Assembly (NCBI GenBank): GCA_022181005.1 | Contig: BQMV01000363.1 | Location: 1 to 8,170, forward strand | Reading direction: 5' to 3' | Length of the DNA stretch: 8,170 nucleotides | Source of the DNA: Anaerolineaceae bacterium | Lineage (GTDB): Bacteria; Chloroflexota; Anaerolineae; Anaerolineales; Villigracilaceae | In this document: positions 1 through 6,363 of the stretch, in pieces | How positions within the stretch are numbered: the first letter of the stretch is position 1 | Layout of the letters: each line of letters starts with the position of its first letter | Program-made: the position numbers and the translations under genes | Notes under the pieces: model-generated | Told to the model about the DNA's origin: nothing | The model's database searches: none | Seen by the model: the letters and a program-made list of their open reading frames with translations, nothing else

Positions 1-95
1 TCAAATTATTTTTTATTATCTTTTTTCTAATGTTCTTTAAAATGCTTTAATTTTGGATGCATTCTATATTTATCGGATAGACTGGATACGTGGTT

Positions 96-124
96 TTGTA
101 CATGATAAACATCGGGCGTATAGG
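96..124 (+). promoter_or_regulatory. Weak candidate sigma70-type promoter for the small-peptide locus
   Basis: TTGTAC at 96-101 and TATAGG at 119-124 are separated by exactly 17 bases. The -35 matches consensus at 3 of 6 positions and the -10 at 4 of 6. Transcription would start near 131 and give a leader of about 64 nt that contains the hairpin at 161-193. An alternative -10, TATATT at 65-70, is closer to consensus but has no convincing -35. The rest of 1-160 is AT-rich, and I see no gene in it. Confidence 0.22.
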
Positions 125-160
125 GGGAATGAAAGACAGCGGCAGAGGTAAGGAGTAAAA

Positions 161-193
161 TAACTCATCTTCTTAATGAAAGGAGGTGAGTTA
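161..193 (+). promoter_or_regulatory. Hairpin sequestering the Shine-Dalgarno of the small-peptide ORF
   Basis: Bases 161-174 (TAACTCATCTTCTT) pair with 180-193 (AAGGAGGTGAGTTA) across all 14 positions, two of them G-U, around the 5-nt loop AATGA. The 3' strand contains the whole Shine-Dalgarno of the ORF that starts two bases later, so in RNA the ribosome-binding site would be masked. A second, weaker fold uses the same 5' strand: AAGGAGT at 150-156 can pair with ACTC (163-166) and CTT (169-171), with a 2-nt bulge, which would expose the true site. The pairing is read directly from the sequence; the regulatory role is inferred. Confidence 0.6.
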
Positions 194-194
194 A

Positions 195-284
195 ATGCAT
201 GTAGTATATATCGTTGTTGCTGGCATCACTATTGCAGTGATACTATACTGTTCTTACAAAACTGGCAAGATGCTTTGTAAGTGA
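195..284 (+). CDS. Small hydrophobic peptide, 29 aa, single predicted membrane helix
   Basis: This is an ATG ORF of 29 codons ending in TGA. A very strong Shine-Dalgarno, AAAGGAGGTGAG (179-190), lies four bases upstream and is the main evidence for translation. The peptide starts MHVVYIVVAGITIAVILYC; residues 3-19 form one hydrophobic stretch. The tail (residues 20-29) has four lysines and a second cysteine. There is no cleavable signal pattern or double-glycine leader. I do not recognise a family. One short hydrophobic helix plus a basic tail, a masked ribosome-binding site and a closing hairpin resemble type I toxin peptides (Fst, TisB, Ldr-like architecture). Alternatives are a leader peptide controlling the ABC exporter downstream, a small membrane accessory subunit of that exporter, or a bacteriocin-like substrate. 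No function is assigned. Confidence 0.6.
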   Translation: MHVVYIVVAGITIAVILYCSYKTGKMLCK

Positions 285-286
285 CA

Positions 287-343
287 GCGAATGTATTCCT
301 GCTATTTATCAGCGAGATTGATAATTAGCAGGAATACATTTGT
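287..343 (+). terminator. Long 22-bp hairpin after the small ORF, possible terminator
   Basis: Arms 290-311 and 319-340 pair over 22 positions with a single T-T mismatch (305 and 325) around the 7-nt loop GCGAGAT. G-T and C-G pairs can extend the base outwards to 287/343. It begins three bases after the TGA of the small ORF. Only ATTTG follows, with no real T-tract, so it is a poor intrinsic terminator by the usual rule on either strand. It could instead protect the 3' end of a small mRNA or act as an attenuator ahead of the ABC genes. The structure is certain; the function is inferred. Confidence 0.5.
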
Positions 344-394
344 AAGGAACAGGATTTCCACGAAATCGTCCACATACGCAAGTCTTCTTCCTCA

Positions 395-422
395 CTGAAC
401 TCTCACCCGACGATTCTATACT
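395..422 (+). promoter_or_regulatory. Candidate promoter for the ABC exporter operon
   Basis: TATACT at 417-422 matches the -10 consensus at 5 of 6 positions. CTGAAC at 395-400, 16 bases upstream, is a weak -35 (3 of 6). Transcription would start near 429, leaving a leader of about 29 nt before the ATG at 458. This argues against the in-frame TTG at 422, which would lie inside the promoter. Apart from this and a 6-bp hairpin (353-358 with 362-367), I see nothing else in 344-457. Confidence 0.35.
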
Positions 423-457
423 TGTTTTACTTAAGCCGCAAGGATGCACATAATAAT

Positions 458-1315
458 ATGGAAGCCGTGATAGAAGCATACCAATTAAGAAAAGACTTTA
501 AGAATAAAACAGCAGTTCGCGATGTATCTTTTTCTATTTTCGAGGGTGAAATCTTTGGTTTTTTAGGGCATAACGGAGCTGGAAAAACAACAACTATTAG
601 ATTGCTAACTGGGCAAATACGCCCTACCAGCGGCAAAGCCATGATAGCAGGGTTCAACAGCTCTTCCGAACAAGGATTCATAAAGCCAATAATAGGCGTA
701 GTTTCCGAGGCTCAAAATCTTTATGAACGAATGACTGGCTTAGAAAACTTGAATCTATTTGCCAATTTATACGATATTAGGAAATCCAGAGTGCAAGAAT
801 TGCTGGCTTTAGTTAATCTCCAAAGTCGCGCTAGAGACAAAATTGAAAATTACTCAAATGGCATGAAACAAAGATTATTAATCGCAAGGGCGCTATTGCA
901 TGAACCTGACGTTATTTTTCTTGATGAGCCAACTCGTGGTCTTGACCCAACATCTGCACGAGATATTAAAGAAAATATAAAAAACTTAGCAGCATCCGGA
1001 GTTACGGTTTTCTTGACAACTCATAACATGGAAGAGGCAGATGAATTGTGCGACCGCGTTGCATTCATAAAAGAAGGGAGCTTAATAATAATCGATACTC
1101 CGCAAAATTTGAAACTTCAATATGGAGAACAATCTGTTATCTTGAAGTTAAATAATAACGAATCTATTAAAATACCCTTTATTGATCCAAGCAGTTTACA
1201 AGAGGCGTTTTCTCGATTAACAAAAAATGAAGTTCAAACGATCCATTCCCAAGAAGCTACTTTGGAGGATGTTTTTCTAAAACTAGCAGGGCAAGAGGTT
1301 GAAAATGAGCTTTAA
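458..1315 (+). CDS. ABC-2 type exporter, ATP-binding protein
   Basis: This is the cytoplasmic ATPase that powers export through the permease encoded next. Numbered from the ATG at 458 (285 aa), Walker A GHNGAGKTT is at 37-45, the Q-loop region SEAQNLY at 83-89 (with Glu at the usual Gln position), signature YSNGMKQRL at 132-140, Walker B VIFLDEP at 152-158, and the H-loop histidine in TTHNMEE at 189. SNGMK in place of LSGGQ is typical of the drug/sodium/lipid exporter branch (CcmA/DrrA/NatA-like). The C-terminal part, with LEDVFL near 269-274, is also usual there. The frame opens at a TTG at 422, but ATG 458 is preferred: the fold starts right after it, AAGGA lies at 440-444, and the candidate promoter covers 422. 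The last 11 bases overlap the permease gene, which implies translational coupling. The substrate cannot be read from sequence. The gene is more AT-rich than those downstream. Confidence 0.93.
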   Translation: MEAVIEAYQLRKDFKNKTAVRDVSFSIFEGEIFGFLGHNGAGKTTTIRLLTGQIRPTSGKAMIAGFNSSSEQGFIKPIIGVVSEAQNLYERMTGLENLNLFANLYDIRKSRVQELLALVNLQSRARDKIENYSNGMKQRLLIARALLHEPDVIFLDEPTRGLDPTSARDIKENIKNLAASGVTVFLTTHNMEEADELCDRVAFIKEGSLIIIDTPQNLKLQYGEQSVILKLNNNESIKIPFIDPSSLQEAFSRLTKNEVQTIHSQEATLEDVFLKLAGQEVENEL

Positions 1316-2372
1316 GCGAATTTCTGTTTTAGCATGGAAAGACATTATCGACTCCATTAGAACGCCGCGCCTATTAGTAATTATCATCACACCTTTAATT
1401 ATTGCTCTGTGTATAAACTTGTTTTTTGGGGATAAGCTCACTTTAAGGATTGGACTGTTCTCGCAAGACGACACTCAATTAATAAAAACTCTTGAGCAAG
1501 TTGAATTGGTAGAAGTTCGTATATATAATTCAACTGAAACATTAAGGGAGTCGGTACGGAATGGCGAAATAACAGTAGGGGTCGACTTGCCCGCAAATTT
1601 CGATACTCTTCTCGTAAATAATGAATTACCATCGGTTAATTTTATTGTAGGTGATAATTCACAAGAAAGCCAAGTGGGAGTAACGCTAGTTCAACAGGTT
1701 ATTCAATCATTATCTTCTAACCCTTTGCCAATAGTTTCTTCAACAATTATTTTGAAGCCAGATGCTCTGCCCGGCATTTCTATTCGTGGAGACTTAAGCA
1801 TTGATCAATATGCTATCGTTTTATGGTTAGTCATGGGCATTGTTGGCAATGGAGTTATGTTGGTACCAACACTAATCGTAGAAGAGCGCGAGCGAAAAAC
1901 TTTAGATGCGCTTCTGTTATCCCCTTTGACATATACTGAGTTTGCAATTGGTAAGGCTGTTGTTGGCGTTGTTTACTCTATTGCAAGTAGTATGTTGATT
2001 CTTTTAGTCCAAGGCGGGCTATCTGGAGATATATTTTTTATTGCTGTCTTGATAATTTTAGGAAGCCTATCCTTAAGTTTTTTTGGCGTACTTATTGGCA
2101 CACTAGTCGAAAATCTGCACGTTTTGAATTCTTATGGAAGTGTTTTTGTTTTCTTGTTGACGCTACCAGCATTGATTGGCATGCTGGGACCTAATCCTTT
2201 TATTCAATATCTACAAATATTACCAACCTACCCCTTGGTAGATGGTATTGTGAAAACCGTGAGTGGGCAAAATCAAATTGCTATACCGAGTTTAGTTTTA
2301 CTCTGTATCCATAGCGCCTTGATATTAGGAGGCGTTACCCTTAGCTTGAAGAGACGGCAAATTAATAAATGA
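1305..2372 (+). CDS. ABC-2 type exporter, membrane permease
   Basis: This is the membrane half of the exporter, likely a homodimer working with the ATPase just upstream. From ATG 1305 it has 355 aa. There is one N-terminal membrane helix (about 22-41), an extracytoplasmic domain of about 120 residues (45-165), then five more helices (about 170-192, 215-236, 243-265, 275-293, 328-347). Between helices 2 and 3 lies the conserved ABC-2 stretch EERERKTLDALLLSP (193-207), where the ATPase docks. This six-helix layout with a large outer domain fits the ABC2_membrane_3 (NatB/YhgE-like) group. AAGAGG at 1293-1298 sits about six bases before this ATG. A TTG six bases further upstream is in frame but less likely. 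The gene ends 15 bp from the convergent synthetase gene, and I see no hairpin terminator between them. The substrate is unknown; small toxic molecules, ions or lipids are all possible. Confidence 0.9.
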   Translation: MSFKRISVLAWKDIIDSIRTPRLLVIIITPLIIALCINLFFGDKLTLRIGLFSQDDTQLIKTLEQVELVEVRIYNSTETLRESVRNGEITVGVDLPANFDTLLVNNELPSVNFIVGDNSQESQVGVTLVQQVIQSLSSNPLPIVSSTIILKPDALPGISIRGDLSIDQYAIVLWLVMGIVGNGVMLVPTLIVEERERKTLDALLLSPLTYTEFAIGKAVVGVVYSIASSMLILLVQGGLSGDIFFIAVLIILGSLSLSFFGVLIGTLVENLHVLNSYGSVFVFLLTLPALIGMLGPNPFIQYLQILPTYPLVDGIVKTVSGQNQIAIPSLVLLCIHSALILGGVTLSLKRRQINK

Positions 2373-2387
2373 AAATTTATTTTTTGA

Positions 2388-4343
2388 TTATATGTACTTC
2401 CCCGCTACTTCATGATAGAACTCCAACGACCCCGGATTGATCAACGCATCCCGATTACTCACTGCCCGCCCGTTGAGGATATTCGTCACCGCGCTTTCGA
2501 CTTTCTTCATATTCAACGTGTACGGAATATCAGGAGCTTCAATGATTAACGCAGGGACATGCCTCGGCGAGGCATTCTCTCGCAATGTCTTTTTGATTTT
2601 GTCTTTCAACTCATCCGTGAGCGAATATTCCGCCGCGAGTTTGACGAACAAGATCACGCGCTGGTCTTCCTGATAGTTCTGTCCCACCGCGAGGCTGTCC
2701 GCGATTTCGGGGAGGTTTTCCATCTGTGCGTAAATCTCCGCTGTGCCGATGCGCACGCCGGAAGGTTTCAGCACCGCGTCCGAGCGACCGTAGAACGTTA
2801 CTCCACCGGTGTCTTTATGGATCAAAACATAATCGCCGTGACGCCACACGCCGGGATACACATCGAAATATGCTTTGTGATATTTCGAGCCATCGGGATC
2901 GTTCCAAAAATACAACGGCATGGATGGCGCAGGCGCTTCACAGACCAACTCGCCCTGTTCATCGAGAATCGGCAGTCCTTTTTCATCGTACGATCTTATC
3001 TTCATCCCCAACGCCGCGCTCTGCAACTCCCCCGCATACACAGGGACGATGGGACTCCCCGCCGCGAAGCAGCCATTGATGTCGGTCCCGCCCGCGATGG
3101 AGTTGAAGTGCAAATCCGCTTTGATCTCCTTGTATACGTATTCAAATCCATCAGCGGAGAGCGGCGAACCCGTCTGCGAGATTTCGCGCAGGGATGACAA
3201 ATCAAAACTCGTTCGCGGTGAGACGTTTTCTTTTTTCAAGAAGTGGATGTAACTGGCGCTACATCCGAAGATGGAAATCTTTTCATCCTGAATCAACTTC
3301 CACATCGCGCCTGCGTCGGGGTAATTCGGGTTGCCGTCATACAGCACGATAGTCGCTCCCACCGCCAGCGAACTGACCAGCCAATTCCACATCATCCAAC
3401 TACAAGAGGTGATGTAGAAAATCTTATCGCTTCGTTTGAGGTCGGTATGCAGGATCAATTCCTTGAGATGATTGATCAACACTCCGCCCGCGCCTTGCAC
3501 GAGACATTTCGGCTTGCCCGTCGTCCCCGACGAGAACATGATGTAGTGTGGATGATCGAACGGTAACCGCTCGAATTCAATTTCGAGATTCTTTTCTTTC
3601 GCAAGAAAATCTTCATAATGAACCGAATTGGGGATTTGAGAAATATCAGGCTTCTCGCGCGTGTACGAAACGACGATCACCTTTTTCAACGACGAGATTC
3701 CCCGCGCCACTTCCGCCGCGTGAGCCAGCGTGTCGAACGCTTTTCCTTTGTAAAAATATCCATCGGCGGTGATCATCACTTTTGGAGAGACCTGTCCCAG
3801 CCGTTCGATCGCCGCGCCGGGACCGATATCCGTCGCGCACGAAGCCCACGTCGCGCCGAGGCTCGCCGCCGCCAACATGCAAACGACCGTCTCGATCAAG
3901 TTGGGCATGTACCCCACAACCCGATCCCCCACGCCAACGCCCGACTCTTTCAATGAATGTGCCAGCCGCGCCACCGAGTCGTATAACTCCGCATAGGTCA
4001 TGTGCTTCGAGGTTTGCGTCTCGCCGATGAAAATGAACGCGAGATGATCGTCGCGAAATCGTAAAAGATTTTCGGCAAAATTTAACTTCGCGCCGGGGAA
4101 CCATTTCGTGCCGGGGAAGACGGATAAATCCGTCACTACGGAATCAAACTGTTTTGATGATTTGATCTCGGCGAAGTCCCACACTTCCGCCCAAAAGTCC
4201 GCGATGTTTTCCACCGACCATTGATATAAATCCGAATACGAAGCGAGGCTCAATTTCCGCCGCGCATTGACCGCGTCCATGAAGCGCGTGATGTTGGCGT
4301 CTCGTTTGCGTTGTTCAGAAGGAATCCATAATGGGGTTCGCAT
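2388..4343 (-). CDS. Acetoacetyl-CoA synthetase (acetoacetate-CoA ligase)
   Basis: This cytoplasmic enzyme of the ANL adenylating superfamily makes acetoacetyl-CoA from acetoacetate, CoA and ATP, releasing AMP and PPi. It links ketone bodies or polyhydroxybutyrate breakdown products to thiolase and acetyl-CoA. At 651 aa it has the usual family length. Numbered from the chosen start, an acyl-CoA-synthetase N-terminal domain with WFPGAKLNFAENLL is near 81-94, the P-loop SSGTTGKPK at 271-279, YGRSDAVLKPSGVRIG at 518-533, SPRHVP at 592-597, and the C-terminal lysine region TLNMKKVE at 609-616. SPRHVP and KKVE are typical of acetoacetyl-CoA rather than acetyl-CoA synthetases. Two ATGs lie six bases apart. 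GGAGGAG (4350-4356) touches the outer one but is six bases from the inner one, so ATG 4343 is chosen. The lipoprotein gene ends 27 bp upstream, so they may be co-transcribed without an obvious functional link. The LNMKK variant of the more usual L(S/N)GKK is a small oddity. Confidence 0.9.
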   Translation of the reverse strand: MRTPLWIPSEQRKRDANITRFMDAVNARRKLSLASYSDLYQWSVENIADFWAEVWDFAEIKSSKQFDSVVTDLSVFPGTKWFPGAKLNFAENLLRFRDDHLAFIFIGETQTSKHMTYAELYDSVARLAHSLKESGVGVGDRVVGYMPNLIETVVCMLAAASLGATWASCATDIGPGAAIERLGQVSPKVMITADGYFYKGKAFDTLAHAAEVARGISSLKKVIVVSYTREKPDISQIPNSVHYEDFLAKEKNLEIEFERLPFDHPHYIMFSSGTTGKPKCLVQGAGGVLINHLKELILHTDLKRSDKIFYITSCSWMMWNWLVSSLAVGATIVLYDGNPNYPDAGAMWKLIQDEKISIFGCSASYIHFLKKENVSPRTSFDLSSLREISQTGSPLSADGFEYVYKEIKADLHFNSIAGGTDINGCFAAGSPIVPVYAGELQSAALGMKIRSYDEKGLPILDEQGELVCEAPAPSMPLYFWNDPDGSKYHKAYFDVYPGVWRHGDYVLIHKDTGGVTFYGRSDAVLKPSGVRIGTAEIYAQMENLPEIADSLAVGQNYQEDQRVILFVKLAAEYSLTDELKDKIKKTLRENASPRHVPALIIEAPDIPYTLNMKKVESAVTNILNGRAVSNRDALINPGSLEFYHEVAGKYI

Positions 4344-4370
4344 GTTCATCTCCTCCCCGTCATTATATGA

Positions 4371-5105
4371 CTATTTTTGCAGACAGCCGATCAATTGATT
4401 GACGACACCCTGCGGCTCGGATTTCGTCAACGCCAGCACAGGGACTTTCGCAACCGAATACACTTCGCGCACATCCCCCGCCACCCAATGTCTTGGCAGG
4501 ATTCCCACGGCATTTGATTCACTATTCAGCGCATCAGACATCTGTTGCGGACTCATCGCCACGAACGCGGACGACGAAACGCTTCTCTCTTCCATTACAA
4601 GTTGGTCGAAGGCATTCTGCGCATCCGCATCTGACGCGTACACCCACACCTGCGCGGATGGGTCGCCGAGTCCCATGAATAACGCGCGCGCTTCGTCGAG
4701 AGTCAAATTTTGGATCGGGCTTTGACGATTTACGACGATCAATATTTCCTCTTCGTCAATCTGATACGCGAACGAAGATAAAAATTCAGGCTCGCCGATC
4801 TGCAACGCGATGTCGGCAGAGTTGGGGTCGTCCACGCGGACGAGGGTGGCAACAGAGTCCGCGCAGGCGTAGAGGTCGGTCAACCACGGCTCGGCGGCAA
4901 AGGTCGAATAGACGGAGACAACTTGAGGCGTGGAAAGAGGCGTCTTCGTCGCGCAGGAAAATATAAGAAAAGAGGAAAGAAGAAAGAAGAGAATAATGTC
5001 GTTGCGAGGAGGGCGATAGCCCGACGAAGCAACCCCCTCGCGAACAGGAGATTGCTTCGGGCGAAAGTGCATCGCCCTCGCAATGACATGGATGCGATTC
5101 ACCAC
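4371..5105 (-). CDS. PstS-like substrate-binding lipoprotein with a repeat in its leader
   Basis: This is probably an exported lipid-anchored solute-binding protein. In 244 aa, a hydrophobic run IILFFLLSSFLIFSC (37-51) ends in a cysteine suited to lipidation, with a weak lipobox (IFS-C). The mature part resembles a short phosphate-type periplasmic binding protein: IVVNRQSPIQNLTLDEARALF (123-143) matches the segment typical of PstS proteins, and AVGILPRHW (199-207) is also usual for the fold. No transporter genes are adjacent, so a true uptake role is unsure. The GTG at 5105 overlaps the peptidase stop, suggesting coupling. Residues about 6-36 are encoded by a palindromic repeat; without them the leader would read MVNRI then IILFF, a normal signal peptide. 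Start is uncertain: the GTG at 5105 or the ATG at 5072 inside the repeat. Confidence 0.7.
   Translation of the reverse strand: MVNRIHVIARAMHFRPKQSPVREGVASSGYRPPRNDIILFFLLSSFLIFSCATKTPLSTPQVVSVYSTFAAEPWLTDLYACADSVATLVRVDDPNSADIALQIGEPEFLSSFAYQIDEEEILIVVNRQSPIQNLTLDEARALFMGLGDPSAQVWVYASDADAQNAFDQLVMEERSVSSSAFVAMSPQQMSDALNSESNAVGILPRHWVAGDVREVYSVAKVPVLALTKSEPQGVVNQLIGCLQK
4996..5089. repeat. 94-bp palindromic repeat (GTCATTGCGAGG type)
   Basis: The ends are inverted copies: ATGTCGTTGCGAGGAGGGCGAT at one side and, on the other strand, ATGTCATTGCGAGG-GCGAT at the other, differing by one base and a 3-base gap. Inner segments around GAAGCAA and TTGCTTCGG also pair, so the whole element folds. TCATTGCGAGG...GAAGCAATCTCC is a wording I know from dispersed palindromic repeats in several bacterial phyla. 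It carries no gene of its own and lies inside the start region of the lipoprotein gene. Confidence 0.85.
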
Positions 5106-6205
5106 TTCTCGATCAACTCCGCGATCAACTTCGCTTTTTGTTCGAGGCTGTCTGCAAAAATAAATTCGCGCTCCGAGTGATAGCCCTCGCCCACCGCGCC
5201 CATGCCGTCGAGCAAGGGGATGCCGAGCGGCGCGACAAAATTTCCATCCGACGCGCCGCCCGTGCCGCCCGCTGTGAGTTCCATGCCGATTCGCGCCGCG
5301 ATGGATTTCGCTTTTTCAAAAGTGGATTTCATCCGCTCATCGAACGGCATCGGCGGACGATTGAATTCGCCAGCGACTTCAATAGATGTCCCGTCGAGAA
5401 CGGGCTTGAGGTTTTTCATTTCTGACTCAAGCCGTTCCCACTCGCCGGGTTGCATCACGCGCACATCCACTTCGATGCGCGCATCCTCTGGCACAACATT
5501 CGACACCGTGCCTCCGCGCATCACGCCGACATTCACCGTCGTTTGTTTTTCATAATCGGTCAACTTTTGAATCGCGATCACCTGATGCGACATCTCTTCG
5601 ATCGCGTTGCGTCCCGCTTGATGATCGCCGCCCGCATGCGCCGCGCGTCCGTGAACCGTGACCGAAAATCCGCCCGTGCCTTTGCGCCAAGTTTTGAGCG
5701 AGCCGTCGAGCAGCGCGCCTTCCATCACCAACACCAGCGCGGACTCTTTCGCCAGCGACTCGATCAACGCGCGCGATGTGTGACTGCCGATCTCCTCATC
5801 GGATGTGCATAACAACGTGACCGAGCGCTTCAACCCCGACCTTTGAGCGGACTCAACTGCGGCGAGCGCAATGACAATCCCAGCCTTCATATCCAGCGTG
5901 CCAGGACCGAAAATTTTCCCACCCTCTTCGCGGTAGGGAGTTTTTTGAATCGTGCCGAGAGGGAAGACGGTGTCCATGTGGCAGAGAATCAAAATTGAAG
6001 GTTGAAGGTCAAAGGTCGAAGGCTGGGCTGGCGAGAAACGAGCTAGGACATGATCGCCAGTTTCCTTGTTGGAAATGACTTTAACCTGCCCGCCAAGTTT
6101 ACGCATTTCATCAGCGACGATGACTCCAACGCGGTCAACGGCGGATTTGTCATGCGAGGGCGATTCGGTTTCGACGAGAGTCTTGAGGAGAGTATTTATG
6201 TTCAT
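5099..6205 (-). CDS. M20 family zinc metallopeptidase (carboxypeptidase G2-like)
   Basis: This is a zinc hydrolase that cleaves C-terminal or N-acyl amino-acid bonds; the exact substrate cannot be told. In 368 aa the M20 active-site set is complete: CHMDTVFPLGT (75-85, His76 and Asp78), the bridging Asp105 in GPGTLDMKAG (100-109), the catalytic and ligand pair Glu137-Glu138 in SDEEIGS, Glu162 in MEGAL, and His343 in GYHSEREF. The lid/dimerisation domain covers about 175-285. MDTVFPLGT and the GGASDGNF segment point to the glutamate-carboxypeptidase (CPG2) branch more than to ArgE or DapE. The start at ATG 6205 has GAGG five bases upstream. Residues about 58-70 (SPAQPSTFDLQPS) are encoded by a short tandem array and look like extra sequence before the metal motif. 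The stop overlaps the start of the lipoprotein gene. Confidence 0.9.
   Translation of the reverse strand: MNINTLLKTLVETESPSHDKSAVDRVGVIVADEMRKLGGQVKVISNKETGDHVLARFSPAQPSTFDLQPSILILCHMDTVFPLGTIQKTPYREEGGKIFGPGTLDMKAGIVIALAAVESAQRSGLKRSVTLLCTSDEEIGSHTSRALIESLAKESALVLVMEGALLDGSLKTWRKGTGGFSVTVHGRAAHAGGDHQAGRNAIEEMSHQVIAIQKLTDYEKQTTVNVGVMRGGTVSNVVPEDARIEVDVRVMQPGEWERLESEMKNLKPVLDGTSIEVAGEFNRPPMPFDERMKSTFEKAKSIAARIGMELTAGGTGGASDGNFVAPLGIPLLDGMGAVGEGYHSEREFIFADSLEQKAKLIAELIEKW
5993..6020. repeat. Heptanucleotide tandem array inside the peptidase gene
   Basis: On the plus strand four 7-base units follow one another: AATTGAA, GGTTGAA, GGTCAAA, GGTCGAA, with GG starting a fifth. The array is read in the peptidase frame as part of SPAQPSTFDLQPSIL, a low-complexity piece just before the conserved strand leading to the zinc site. 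Heptanucleotide tandem repeats are known from cyanobacteria (STRR sequences); relatedness here is not claimed. Confidence 0.65.
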
Positions 6206-6214
6206 ATATTCCTC

Positions 6215-6262
6215 GGTGGTTGAGTAGCCCCGAATGCTCTTGAGGGGCGTACCGAAACCACC
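6215..6262. repeat. Palindromic repeat A with GGTGGT ends
   Basis: This 48-bp element starts GGTGGTTGAGTA and ends TACCGAAACCACC, which is an imperfect inverted copy. The M20 gene's GAGG ribosome site (6211-6214) directly abuts it. It is one of a pair with 6289-6346. Confidence 0.75.
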
Positions 6263-6288
6263 ACTAACAAAAGTTATTTTGCTTACAT

Positions 6289-6346
6289 GGTGGTCTCGAT
6301 ACGTCCTTCGACTTCGCTACGCTTCGCTCAGGGCTACTCGACCACC
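6289..6346. repeat. Palindromic repeat B with GGTGGT ends
   Basis: This 58-bp element starts GGTGGTCTCGATACG and ends GGGCTACTCGACCACC. It is the same family as repeat A but inverted relative to it: its outer 16 bases pair with 6215-6230 with one G-T. It contains the serial CTTCGCTACGCTTCGCTC motif common in dispersed repeats of this kind. The two elements and the AT-rich 26-base spacer take up most of the 158-bp gap between uppP and the peptidase; no gene is seen there. Confidence 0.78.
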
Positions 6347-6363
6347 AGAGTTGGGTTTTTAAT

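Noticed and set aside
422..457. TTG at 422 as start of the ABC ATPase
   Set aside because: It has no ribosome site and overlaps the candidate -10 box; the ATG at 458 starts just before the conserved fold.
2373..2387. Bidirectional terminator between the convergent permease and synthetase genes
   Set aside because: The 15-bp gap is A/T-rich with a T-run, but I could find no stem to make an intrinsic terminator.
2559..2575. 17-base palindrome ATGCCTCGGCGAGGCAT in the synthetase gene
   Set aside because: It encodes ASPRHVP, a conserved family motif at the expected place, so the symmetry is likely chance rather than an inserted element.
2559..3197. Long plus-strand ORF (212 codons) antisense to the synthetase gene
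   Set aside because: It is rich in Arg and His, lacks recognisable domains and lies wholly opposite a well-supported enzyme gene. It is a shadow of CG-rich codon structure.
3646..4104. Minus-strand 152-codon ORF overlapping the synthetase in another frame
   Set aside because: Its composition is arginine-rich and frame-shifted relative to the conserved enzyme; no ribosome site or motif supports it.
4119..4134. Short hairpin GACGGATAAATCCGTC in the synthetase gene
   Set aside because: The arms are only 7 bp and the protein has normal family length here, so nothing suggests an insertion.
5993..6020. CRISPR-like array
   Set aside because: The units are 7 bases, contiguous and without spacers; it is a simple tandem repeat.
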